34,598 bases of DNA from RUG14300 sp964391805 (GTDB taxonomy: Bacteria; Bacillota; Clostridia; Christensenellales; CAG-1252): the NCBI GenBank assembly GCA_964391805.1, contig CAYMNK010000016.1, forward strand, positions 1 through 34,598, in the 5' to 3' direction. The position numbers were made by a program, and so were the translations under genes. Positions 24,757 through 33,555 of this stretch are shown in pieces. The notes under the pieces are model-generated. The model was not told where the DNA came from, did not search any database, and worked only from the letters and a program-made list of their open reading frames with translations. Position 1 is the first letter of the stretch. Each line of letters opens with the position of its first letter.

Positions 24757-26631
24757 TTATTGTCTTTTAGCGTATTTAATCAATAGATTATAAGTATTGT
24801 TGTATTCCTCACTATTATAGAATTGAGTCATCGTTACAGTACCGTTACGTACAGAACCGTTGAGAACGTTAGCCCAGTCATCGATCCATTGATTATCTCT
24901 TAAATACCACCAGTCACCTGCTGTTTCATACTCGGTAGCGTCAAGGAATATCTTAGAGTTGCGAGGATTTTGAGTAGATTGCAAGAATACTTCACTATTA
25001 GCAAGATCTTTTTGGAGAGGTATAGCGAAACCTTCGTTAGCTTGTAACGTTTGACCTGCCTCACTACCGCAGAACTCAATAAATTTCCAAGCAGCTGCAG
25101 CGACCTTACTCTTACTGCTGATACAGAGAGCAACGGAACCGCTGTGACCTGCTTCTACACCGTGAACGGTAACATTGCCGTCTTCGTCATACTCTTTGTA
25201 CATGGGTAGAGGAGCAACGTCCCACTCAAACAATCCGTCCATTTTGTTACGGAAGTTAGTAACGTTCCAACGACCGTCTACAAGCATACCGAGCTGACCA
25301 CTGACAAAGTGATTGGTTTTACCGGAGTCACCGCCGATATCACTGGGATAAGGTGTGATTCCATAGCCGTAGAGTTTTTCGCCGTCAACTTCATCTACGA
25401 GAGTGGATGTTTTAGCTGCGATACGTACAAACTCGGTAAATGCCTCACGTTGGCTAGGAAGAACATTAAGAACACCTTGGTTTACCAAACCTAAAACTTC
25501 ACTGGTTATAGAATAATTACCCTTATTAGCAACAAGCTGAGTTACATTGGGAGTATCACCGTAAGCAGATAGATCAACCTTATCGGTATATTCTACGATT
25601 TCGCCTGCTTTATAAGAATTGCTACCAATCTTGATAGTACCTTCATAGTCATCTGCAACTATGTAGTTAGGGGTATTATCCATAAGGGTGAAATCATAGT
25701 AATAACCGCGATATTCTTCGTTATCGGTAGGAATAGCCTGTATACAGTCACCGCCTACCGACCAACCATAGTTGAACCACCATTCGGTGAAATATCCGTA
25801 ACCGTTGGATTTACCGGCACCGCCCTCATCCTTAGATTTACGCATATACTCTTGTACCATAGCGGCACAAGTGTTTGTTTCGTCCCAACTCATAGGAATT
25901 TGGTTATTAAAGTACCATTGTCCGTCGATACAGAAAAATCCTTTTTCTTTAACTTCTACGCTTGAAGAAATACCTACATCGGCTTTAGTTTGACCGCGAT
26001 CGTCCTTACCGCCTGCATTGAAAGCAGCAAGACCATCTTCATCAACGCTGATAATTTTGATACCTGCGCCCTTGAAATAAGTTTCGTTATAGTAGATAAC
26101 AGTAGGACCGAGATCCTTAGGAACGCCATAATAACTACCGCTATCGGTATTAGTTAAACCGGTAACGGTATCATACTTATAACGCTCTGTAACGTTAGAC
26201 CACATCGTATCGAGTTTATAAATAGAACTCTTGGATATAAATTCGGAGATGTCAAGTAGATAGCCCTCCTCTGCATAAGCCTTATAACCGGAGTCTCCCA
26301 CATAGAATACGTCGGGAGGATTGGAACCTGCAAGGGACGTTGTCAATAGGGTTTCATAGTTAGATCCGGATTTGGGAACCATTTTAACCTCGATTTGACC
26401 TTTATATTGAGCATTAAATTGTTTAACGATGTTATCGAAAACTTGTTTTTCTACACCATCGCAGTTTGCCCAAAATGTAACCTTAGTCACTCCTTGGTCG
26501 GGTTTAAATATAATGTTACCATCATCGTCAAGTTCGATGTCTTCATTAGGACCATTATTACAAGCCACTAACGACAGAACCATAACAACGCATAGTATCA
26601 CTAACAATACTTTGGTAAATACGTTTTTCAT
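24757..26631 (-). CDS. CUT1 extracellular solute-binding lipoprotein (family 1), large form
   Basis: A 624-residue binding protein that captures sugars outside the cell and passes them to the permeases. It has a signal peptide with lipobox LVAC, then the type-2 binding fold opening VTKVTFWANCDGVEKQVFDNIVKQFN, with SNPPDVFYVGDSG and, late in the protein, KVAAAAWKFIEFCGSEAGQ. ATG 26631 is chosen because GGAGG lies just before it and overlaps the codon of the upstream ATG at 26643. It is about 200 residues longer than usual family 1 proteins (420-440), with extra sequence in the middle (roughly residues 180-400), as in LipO-like binding proteins for large oligosaccharides. A stable hairpin follows the stop codon. 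Confidence 0.92.
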   Translation of the reverse strand: MKNVFTKVLLVILCVVMVLSLVACNNGPNEDIELDDDGNIIFKPDQGVTKVTFWANCDGVEKQVFDNIVKQFNAQYKGQIEVKMVPKSGSNYETLLTTSLAGSNPPDVFYVGDSGYKAYAEEGYLLDISEFISKSSIYKLDTMWSNVTERYKYDTVTGLTNTDSGSYYGVPKDLGPTVIYYNETYFKGAGIKIISVDEDGLAAFNAGGKDDRGQTKADVGISSSVEVKEKGFFCIDGQWYFNNQIPMSWDETNTCAAMVQEYMRKSKDEGGAGKSNGYGYFTEWWFNYGWSVGGDCIQAIPTDNEEYRGYYYDFTLMDNTPNYIVADDYEGTIKIGSNSYKAGEIVEYTDKVDLSAYGDTPNVTQLVANKGNYSITSEVLGLVNQGVLNVLPSQREAFTEFVRIAAKTSTLVDEVDGEKLYGYGITPYPSDIGGDSGKTNHFVSGQLGMLVDGRWNVTNFRNKMDGLFEWDVAPLPMYKEYDEDGNVTVHGVEAGHSGSVALCISSKSKVAAAAWKFIEFCGSEAGQTLQANEGFAIPLQKDLANSEVFLQSTQNPRNSKIFLDATEYETAGDWWYLRDNQWIDDWANVLNGSVRNGTVTMTQFYNSEEYNNTYNLLIKYAKRQ

Positions 26632-26656
26632 TATTGCCTCCATTATTTTTTATTTA

Positions 26657-27628
26657 TTAGTTTTCTCCGTCCACCACATAGATGTCCTTCAAAACTTTTA
26701 TTTCCTTTTTTGCATTATTATCGGCTATAAGTTTCAATAATTCATCTACCGCAACCTTGGCAAAGCTACGTTTATCATAGCCGACCGATGAAATACGCCC
26801 GTTGAATGCGATTTCATTTTGTATGTCATCGAATCCGACGACAGCAATCGAAACGTTATTCTGACGTAGATAAGTAAGCACCGTCAACGCAAGAATATCG
26901 TTAAAAACAAATAAGCAATCGGGTTTTTCCGTTCTATTTATTAACTCGGATAATATCGATTGATAATATTTGTCAAGAGGTCTTTCATCGAAAATAACCT
27001 CTGCATCCACACCTAACTCACGAAATCTATCTATAAATCCATGAGCACGATCTTGTGAACAAACCAATGATGGGAGATCGCCAAGATATACAGGACGGCG
27101 ATAGCCCTTATTAAACATATACTCAGCGGCAGCACGTCCACCACCAATGTCGTCTAATACGACACACGAAACATCAAGATTACTTTTACGACCGAGAATT
27201 ACGAGCGGTGTACCGTGTTTTTTACATAGTTCATACCCCGCTTCCGTCGGTTCGAGAAAAGAAATAATACCGTCAATGTTTTCCGACAACGCCCTCTTAG
27301 CAATATCTTCGTCAAGGAAGGGTTTATCGTTGATAAGCATTACGAATGAATAGCCACACGGGCCAAGTTCGTTCCACAAATAACTTGTAATAATAGAGTA
27401 GAACGGATTGAGTAGGTTATCATATAGAATACCGACCGTTTTACTGCTTCCCTTACGAAGGGTGGAAGCTGCAAAGTTTGGAATATATCCCATTTCGAGA
27501 GCCAACTCGTTAATTTTTTCTTTTGTCTTTTTAGAGATATCGGGAGCATCCATCAATGCTCGAGAAACACAGTTCACCGAGTAACCGGACGCCAACGCAA
27601 TATCTTTAATAGTTACACGTTTTTTCAT
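26657..27628 (-). CDS. LacI-family transcriptional regulator
   Basis: The 323-residue protein has an N-terminal helix-turn-helix with hinge (TIKDIALASGYSVNCVSRALMDAP ... GYIPNFAASTLRKG) and a periplasmic-binding-like effector domain. It most likely represses this transport and hydrolase run and is relieved by a sugar product. I start it at ATG 27628, where family homology begins. Neither this ATG nor an upstream in-frame one at 27667 has a Shine-Dalgarno, and an 11-bp GC-rich hairpin lies between them, so translation may be weak or controlled. The binding-protein gene starts 25 nt after the stop codon. Confidence 0.93.
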   Translation of the reverse strand: MKKRVTIKDIALASGYSVNCVSRALMDAPDISKKTKEKINELALEMGYIPNFAASTLRKGSSKTVGILYDNLLNPFYSIITSYLWNELGPCGYSFVMLINDKPFLDEDIAKRALSENIDGIISFLEPTEAGYELCKKHGTPLVILGRKSNLDVSCVVLDDIGGGRAAAEYMFNKGYRRPVYLGDLPSLVCSQDRAHGFIDRFRELGVDAEVIFDERPLDKYYQSILSELINRTEKPDCLFVFNDILALTVLTYLRQNNVSIAVVGFDDIQNEIAFNGRISSVGYDKRSFAKVAVDELLKLIADNNAKKEIKVLKDIYVVDGEN

Positions 27629-27639
27629 TTTTAATTTTG

Positions 27640-27665
27640 GGCGGGCGCAGATATCCGCACCCGCC
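27640..27665 (-). other. GC-rich hairpin in the lacI leader
   Basis: On the minus strand GGCGGG/CCCGCC extends, with two G-U pairs, to an 11-bp stem around an ATAT loop. It ends 11 nt before the lacI start and is followed by As, so it is not a terminator. Immediately upstream two further hairpins overlap and exclude each other: ACCGTGA/TCACGGT (27676-27682 with 27691-27697) and CTCAC/GTGAG (27690-27694 with 27701-27705). Confidence 0.55.
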
Positions 27666-27715
27666 ATTGTTTGTAACCGTGATTTTTATCTCACGGTAAA
27701 GTGAGGGGGAACTAA

Positions 27716-28112
27716 TTATTTACGAACGAACCCTTCGTTTGTAACAGTTTGAGGAGCATTTGTATCTTGATTGAACTCAATCAACCACTTCCAACCGCTC
27801 TCGGCTACACATGATATCCAAAGAGGAATATCTCCGTTTATTGCAAATTGCTCAGATACACCCCACTCATAAGGAGCGAAGATTTCAAATACCGTCTTGT
27901 AGCTATAAGATATACTATCATCGGTATTTTCACCGGTAACATAACCGGAAGCACAGCAAACAGAACCGCCATAAACGGAAGCCGCTCTTTGATAAGAATT
28001 ATCCCAGCTACCATTAATGAAGCGATATTCGATATTTAGGTATTGCCACCATTGTGCTCCGTCACCGGTATTTTCTCTGAGAGCCGAAGCTCTCCGAGAA
28101 AGTGGTTGTTGA
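27716..28112 (-). pseudogene. Detached C-terminal part of a CBM9-like domain (broken end of the giant lipoprotein gene)
   Basis: Downstream of the 1796-residue gene and in another frame, about 110 residues read as coding sequence that matches the last domain of that protein. TGDGAQWWQYLNIEYRF parallels AGDAWYYYLNVEFRF, YSYKTVFEIFAPYEWG parallels YAYKTTFEIFVANELLG, and PLWISCVAESGWKW parallels PVMISCVVNTGWTW. The first 40-50 residues of such a domain are missing, and an in-frame stop plus a frame change separate it from the parent gene. The homologous part starts right beside the hairpin 28072-28101. Best explained as a domain partly deleted from the parent, or as an assembly error in a repeat. 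Confidence 0.7.
28072..28101 (-). repeat. 13-bp inverted repeat with UUCG loop at the gene break
   Basis: On the minus strand two 13-nt arms, identical apart from one mismatched pair (28078/28095), surround the tetraloop TTCG with a closing C-G pair, the exceptionally stable cUUCGg form. It lies 12 nt after the stop of the giant gene and has no T tract, so it is not a classical terminator. Confidence 0.75.
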
Positions 28113-31100
28113 TTAATCGACCATATCTGTCTTATTAATAGTTTTAGATTGATCAACCCAGGTCCATCCTGTATTAACAACACATGAAATCATTACCGGA
28201 ACCTCTTCTAAGGAACTATAATCACCAAGTAATTCATTTGCAACGAATATTTCAAATGTTGTCTTGTATGCATAGCCTTCTTTATCGCTGTCCTCGATGT
28301 TATATGCACCTATACAATTAGCAAATCCGTTATTCCAAGGGCAAATTGCACGTTGAGCCGAAGAATCCCAGTCGGTACCAAATCTGAATTCAACATTCAA
28401 GTAATAGTACCACGCATCTCCAGCACCATAAGTTGCCTCATTCCAAGCCTTATTCGAATAAATAGTAACACCAAGGTATACACCTGCTTCGCCACGTCTT
28501 GCTTGATATTGAACCAAAGCTTCGTTAACGGTAGCTTCGTAAACTGTAGTATTTTTCCAGAAATCGTCATCTAAAGTGCCTTCGACATTAACATCATCGT
28601 TAATTTGATTAGCGTTATGTGAGCTAACACCATCTTTTGTAACATAAATATAGTGATCGCCCCAGTAACCTTCTTGCCAACCATTGAATCCGTTTCCGTT
28701 CATTCCAAACCTTACACCATAACGCTCAGCAGGCTCTGAAATAGGAATAAATATTTCAGCAGTCGTTGTATAATTGCCCTGTTCTCCGGTTACATTCATG
28801 GCACCTACAGAAATTAATCCTGAAGTTCTAAGTTGACCGTCAACAAAGGTAATAGGTGTCCATGTATTATCTATAACAAGTTCAACGTTATCATTTAAAT
28901 ACCATGCATTTTGGACATCCGACTTGTTTGCATGCTTAATTGTAAACATAAAGTACAAACCATCGCTTCCAACAAAACCTTGTACGTAAACCTTAACTTT
29001 CTTTTCATTACCGGTTGCAACAATTGTATCACCATACTTTTCGGAAGCAACTGCATCGATAACCTCATCATGAGGATCCCTATTTGCTGTTGTTACAAGA
29101 CCGTTAACCGTTACGAATAAATTTGCTGGACGATTATAACCACTGCCATAAGCCCAATCACCTTCGGCACATCCACCGATAGCGGATTGGCCCCACCAGT
29201 GAGATGCATCGTATTTTGCATTAACATTTTCGATTACATGAGCCACTTCGCCGGCAATACACCATGCGTAATTTATTTGCATTCTTTCGGCATTCCAAAC
29301 ATCGCCTAATGTGTCTTTTGCAATAAACAACTCAATTACATGGTTGTACTTTCCTTCAACAATTGAATTCGAATAATACGAACCATCAACAGCAACATCT
29401 GTACCTACACCTACAGGAGATTGACCATAGTTGTTAACAGCAAATCTCATTCCGCCAACATAAAACTCAAGATTAACATTATCCCAGAAGTTATCACTGC
29501 CGGTAGGATTGGTGTTAGTGATAGCAGTTGTATGAATATATAATCCGTTTTCGGTAATCAAACTACGAATTACCATATTTCTGCCACCGTTTACGTTTGC
29601 GGTAAATGCAGAACCATAACTATCCTCTGCAACGCCATCCAATACGATTCCGTCATCATTATCTAAAGCACTTCCGGTACGAACGGAAACAATTGCTGTT
29701 ACGACTATATTATCAGAACCAACTTTGTAAATATACTTACCATCATCATTTGCGGAAATCTCAACATCATTTACAAACAGTTTATCAAGAGAGTATGGCT
29801 CTACAACTGTAAACTCAATTTCATCTTCAGGTTGGGGCATTGATTTACTTACATTTATTTTACCCGAAACTGCGGACAAATCGACAGAAACTCTGTTATC
29901 ATAATTTACCGTGATAAGTACATCACTATCTGGCATAATGAACGAATATACTCCGTCAACTGCCTCGATAGCATCGGTATTAACTAAAACCAATTCAATC
30001 TTTAAGCCTTCAGCTAAGTCAATGCTAAAGCTTATAGAATCACCCTTTCTTGCTACGGAAGGTATCTCAATTTCAGTTCCCTCGGATACTGTAATGCTAT
30101 GAGCATAACGTAAGCCGTGAGAAGAAACGGTAGGTTCGGAAGATAGATCCCTATAACCGTTTTCAACTACCCAACCGCCAAGTCTAACACGAAGTTCAGC
30201 ATCTTCTGCAGAACATCCATGGAAGAATGCATAAGGTACATAGAATTCAACTGTGGTCTTATTATATCCACCTTCCTCTGTAGGAGCTACTGTTACATAA
30301 TTGCCTACAAAGATTCCGCCGAATCCCATAGCTTTACCTTTTTCGAAGTAGATAGCACGTTGTGTGTCGTTATCGTCACCGAAACGGAATTCGATTCCGA
30401 GCCAATTCCACCAACCTGTGCCGTCACCTTGTGCATAAGATTCGAGAGATTGCTTATGTGTAATAGTTGCAAGGAAGTATACGCCATCGGTACCCTTAAC
30501 TGCAGCAAGATCAAATTTTGATTCATATGAAGCGTTCTGAGAGTCATTATAGGTATGTGCGTTACCAAGAACCTCTTCGGTCCAGATAGATTCATCTGCT
30601 ACACCGTCAAGGTTTGCATCGGAACAATCCCAACCGAGATGAGCAAGAATTTCGTCAGCAGTACCGGTTACTATGGAAGCGTTCTTTGCCTCTATGTTAC
30701 GATTGAAGCCCATTACACCAACTACAAAGGACTCATCTTCGATTCCAAAGAAAGGAGCATTTGATACGACCTGCCCCTCTACGATCATATAGATCTGAGC
30801 GCCGATCTTAGCTATAGAAACAGTTGCATAATCATTAATAACGCCCTTTGCTGCATTAGAACCGTAGCCTTGCGAATTCCAATCCCAATCGAGAGCAACC
30901 TCAACACCGCTGTCATTTTTGCCTGCTCTACGGTAAACTAAGTTACAATACAAGCCCTCTGCACTATATATATTGGTATCGAAGTATCCAAAGATCGAAT
31001 ATTTGTCGTTACGAAGAATTAAGCCAACCTTTGACCATGCATCTGTTCCGATTAAATTAGAGGACTTAAGATCAACTGTAAAGACAAAGTTATTTGCATA

Positions 31101-33503
31101 ATCCATATCTTTTAGCCAAATAGCTTGCTCGCCACCGACTGTATTGTTAGCTACAGAACCATCCTCAGAGAAGCTCCAACCTGAACTGTATGCATATTTG
31201 CCATCGATATCACCTAAGGTAGAACCTTCAACTCTCTTTTCACCATATCCTATTGCCTCGAGAATCAATTTACCCCAAAGAGGATATCCGTATTCAGTGT
31301 TTAAATGTAAGCCGTCATAGGACAGGTTTACACGTGTATTTCCATTCTCATCGACACCTACCGATGTTACGTCAATATAATTAACACCTTCATGTTCATC
31401 GGCATATGCCTTAACAAGAGCATTCATTTGATCATATTCGTCACACTTATATGCGAACATTTTGTTGTGAATCAAACTTACCCAATAGATTTCAGAATCG
31501 GGGAATGCCTCCTGATAAGCGGAAATCATATTCTTAAAGCGGTCAAATGCAACTTCTGCAGTGGTATTACCGTCATCGATATCGTTTACACCGATATGGA
31601 ATACGAATTTAGAAGGATTGTAAAGCTTTTTAACATAATCGACCTTGTCAATCCAGTAATTAATTTGTGTACCGCCTACACCGATATTTGCTTTAGTTTC
31701 GATAGCTGCTGTGTGATAACTAAAATCGGAACTATTCCAGAAATCCATATAACTATCGCCAAGGAATAATACGTCAACAGTTTGATTTACAAGTTCATTG
31801 CGGTGTGCTTTAAACTCTTCATCGTTTACGTCGTCTGTTGCAAAATAATTAGAAACTTCTAATTTATATCCGAAACTCTTAAATCCGATAACTGCATCGT
31901 CGCCAACTTCAAAAGCTGCCTCACCAACGAGTGTATCGCCACAATACATGTATACCATACCGTCATAAGCGGTAAGAGCAAGATCAATAGTCTTTGTAGT
32001 GAGGTTAAATTTACCGGAGGTGCCGCTGATGGTATTCCAGGTACCCCAGCCTGTAGGAGCCGAATTGTAGCCAAGCTCGGTACCATTAACATTATCAATA
32101 ACAACGTCGCCGATTTCTCCAACATATGCATCAACGTAGAAGAAGAAGCCTTGTTGAGATGCACCGTTGAATAACATCAAACCGAATTTACCCCATCTTT
32201 CCGATGTATTAGCGATGCCTGTGAGTTTAATGGTAGCCTTAGCATAAATGTTTTGACCTTGTGCACGATATAGAACAAGGTTATTATCCGCATCGTCGTG
32301 ACCGTCCAATACGGCTATACGTTCAGCATAATTTTCGCTGTCCTTACCATAGTCTTTGGAAAGGTCCCAATATCTACCGGTTTCGATAGAAGTTCCGCCT
32401 TGTCCAAGTTGACCTACGCCATACTTGTAGTAGTTATCACTGAAAGAACCGTCCGCATTCAATAAGGGATATGTATCAGCATTTTCAATTTTACCGCCTC
32501 CGTAAATAGCAACGCTCGGAGAAATATTCTTATCGGCATTGGATAAAGTGAGTAATAAAGTAATATTACCTTCAATTTGTTCCTTTGTTCCGCCTAATTC
32601 CTCATAGGATACGAAGATATTAGCAACATAACCTCTAACGCCGTTAGCGTTAGCCCAAGGAACTATCGATGCGTTAAGTTGAGCCTCTTGATCTACATAC
32701 TTGCCCTCGTTAGCAACGACCAGCTTAATTTCTTCGATGGTTGCTACAATACCTTTGTTGTTAGCGCCGATAGATCCGTCGGCTTGTTGGTTAACACCGA
32801 TATATGCAGCGATACCGTCGGTAGAATATACTACGGAATCCTCTACATATGCTACGAGTTTAACACCGCTTTCTTCGTAACTAACGAAGAACTTAGCGTT
32901 TGCGGTCTTTCCTGCATAAGCCTGTGAACTTAACGATACGCCACCCTCGGGAGCCTCTGCGGTTACGACACCGTCAACCAACTCGAAGGATGCGCTAATC
33001 ACAACGTTTGCTTGAGGAAGAACGAAGGAATAAACGCCGTCTTGAGCTTCGATAATCTCATCGTTAGCCTTAAGTGATGCAAGTTGATAACCATAATCGG
33101 CTTCTACTGTCAATGTGATGGTTTCGCCTGCGTTACCGCCTTGGGCACTTGCACTGATTGAACCGTGCTTGATGCTTTCGGGTAATGTTACGGTATATGC
33201 TAATTTTTCAAATTCTGCCTCGATGTTTACATCGTGTTCAGGCATTTGAAAAACTGCAGATCCGTCCGCTACCTCAAGAGCTTCACCATCAACCTTAACG
33301 TAGGATAGTTTATAACCTGCGTCGGGCGTAACTGTGAGAGTCACTTGTTCGCCAGCCTCTGCGGATGATTTATCTACAGATATGCTGCCGTTTGCTATTT
33401 CTCCTATGTTCACATTGTACTTTGTTGCACCGCAAGCACTCAACATGCCGAGCACAAGTACAAGAACAAGAGCAATAGCAATAATGGATACTCTTTTTCT
33501 CAT
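28113..33503 (-). CDS. Giant multidomain lipoprotein: B-repeat-like, CBM9-like, concanavalin-like and SGNH hydrolase domains
   Basis: The 1796-residue surface protein has a lipobox LSAC (Cys24). In order: two InlB-B-repeat-like beta domains (about 29-98, 103-172); a CBM9-like domain (about 190-360); a concanavalin-like domain (about 380-560); an SGNH/GDSL hydrolase (about 575-750) with GDSY (Ser584), GVGG, GVND and DGLHLN (Asp730, His733); a second concanavalin-like domain (about 768-945); a CBM9-like domain (about 955-1120); two B-repeat-like domains (about 1133-1272); and three more CBM9-like domains (about 1280-1465, 1475-1625, 1635-1785). SGNH enzymes in such loci usually remove acetyl or other ester groups from polysaccharides. 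AGGAGG is 8 nt before the ATG. The last domain is followed by a broken, out-of-frame partial copy, so the native protein may have been longer. Confidence 0.85.
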   Translation of the reverse strand: MRKRVSIIAIALVLVLVLGMLSACGATKYNVNIGEIANGSISVDKSSAEAGEQVTLTVTPDAGYKLSYVKVDGEALEVADGSAVFQMPEHDVNIEAEFEKLAYTVTLPESIKHGSISASAQGGNAGETITLTVEADYGYQLASLKANDEIIEAQDGVYSFVLPQANVVISASFELVDGVVTAEAPEGGVSLSSQAYAGKTANAKFFVSYEESGVKLVAYVEDSVVYSTDGIAAYIGVNQQADGSIGANNKGIVATIEEIKLVVANEGKYVDQEAQLNASIVPWANANGVRGYVANIFVSYEELGGTKEQIEGNITLLLTLSNADKNISPSVAIYGGGKIENADTYPLLNADGSFSDNYYKYGVGQLGQGGTSIETGRYWDLSKDYGKDSENYAERIAVLDGHDDADNNLVLYRAQGQNIYAKATIKLTGIANTSERWGKFGLMLFNGASQQGFFFYVDAYVGEIGDVVIDNVNGTELGYNSAPTGWGTWNTISGTSGKFNLTTKTIDLALTAYDGMVYMYCGDTLVGEAAFEVGDDAVIGFKSFGYKLEVSNYFATDDVNDEEFKAHRNELVNQTVDVLFLGDSYMDFWNSSDFSYHTAAIETKANIGVGGTQINYWIDKVDYVKKLYNPSKFVFHIGVNDIDDGNTTAEVAFDRFKNMISAYQEAFPDSEIYWVSLIHNKMFAYKCDEYDQMNALVKAYADEHEGVNYIDVTSVGVDENGNTRVNLSYDGLHLNTEYGYPLWGKLILEAIGYGEKRVEGSTLGDIDGKYAYSSGWSFSEDGSVANNTVGGEQAIWLKDMDYANNFVFTVDLKSSNLIGTDAWSKVGLILRNDKYSIFGYFDTNIYSAEGLYCNLVYRRAGKNDSGVEVALDWDWNSQGYGSNAAKGVINDYATVSIAKIGAQIYMIVEGQVVSNAPFFGIEDESFVVGVMGFNRNIEAKNASIVTGTADEILAHLGWDCSDANLDGVADESIWTEEVLGNAHTYNDSQNASYESKFDLAAVKGTDGVYFLATITHKQSLESYAQGDGTGWWNWLGIEFRFGDDNDTQRAIYFEKGKAMGFGGIFVGNYVTVAPTEEGGYNKTTVEFYVPYAFFHGCSAEDAELRVRLGGWVVENGYRDLSSEPTVSSHGLRYAHSITVSEGTEIEIPSVARKGDSISFSIDLAEGLKIELVLVNTDAIEAVDGVYSFIMPDSDVLITVNYDNRVSVDLSAVSGKINVSKSMPQPEDEIEFTVVEPYSLDKLFVNDVEISANDDGKYIYKVGSDNIVVTAIVSVRTGSALDNDDGIVLDGVAEDSYGSAFTANVNGGRNMVIRSLITENGLYIHTTAITNTNPTGSDNFWDNVNLEFYVGGMRFAVNNYGQSPVGVGTDVAVDGSYYSNSIVEGKYNHVIELFIAKDTLGDVWNAERMQINYAWCIAGEVAHVIENVNAKYDASHWWGQSAIGGCAEGDWAYGSGYNRPANLFVTVNGLVTTANRDPHDEVIDAVASEKYGDTIVATGNEKKVKVYVQGFVGSDGLYFMFTIKHANKSDVQNAWYLNDNVELVIDNTWTPITFVDGQLRTSGLISVGAMNVTGEQGNYTTTAEIFIPISEPAERYGVRFGMNGNGFNGWQEGYWGDHYIYVTKDGVSSHNANQINDDVNVEGTLDDDFWKNTTVYEATVNEALVQYQARRGEAGVYLGVTIYSNKAWNEATYGAGDAWYYYLNVEFRFGTDWDSSAQRAICPWNNGFANCIGAYNIEDSDKEGYAYKTTFEIFVANELLGDYSSLEEVPVMISCVVNTGWTWVDQSKTINKTDMVD

Positions 33504-33534
33504 AGAATTTGCCTCCTAAAAAATTTTATAAATT

Positions 33535-33551
33535 AGAGCAGTATTTGCTCT
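33535..33551 (-). other. Intergenic hairpin between GH43 and giant lipoprotein genes
   Basis: AGAGCA/TGCTCT form a 6-bp stem with a 5-nt loop, beginning 5 nt after the GH43 stop codon. A run of six Ts follows 10 or more nt downstream, right before AGGAGG, so weak termination or attenuation is possible. Confidence 0.45.
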
Positions 33552-33555
33552 TAAA

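Noticed and set aside
30305..30595. Opposite- or shifted-frame open frames inside the giant lipoprotein gene
   Set aside because: They overlap well-supported coding sequence with recognisable domains; they are shadows.
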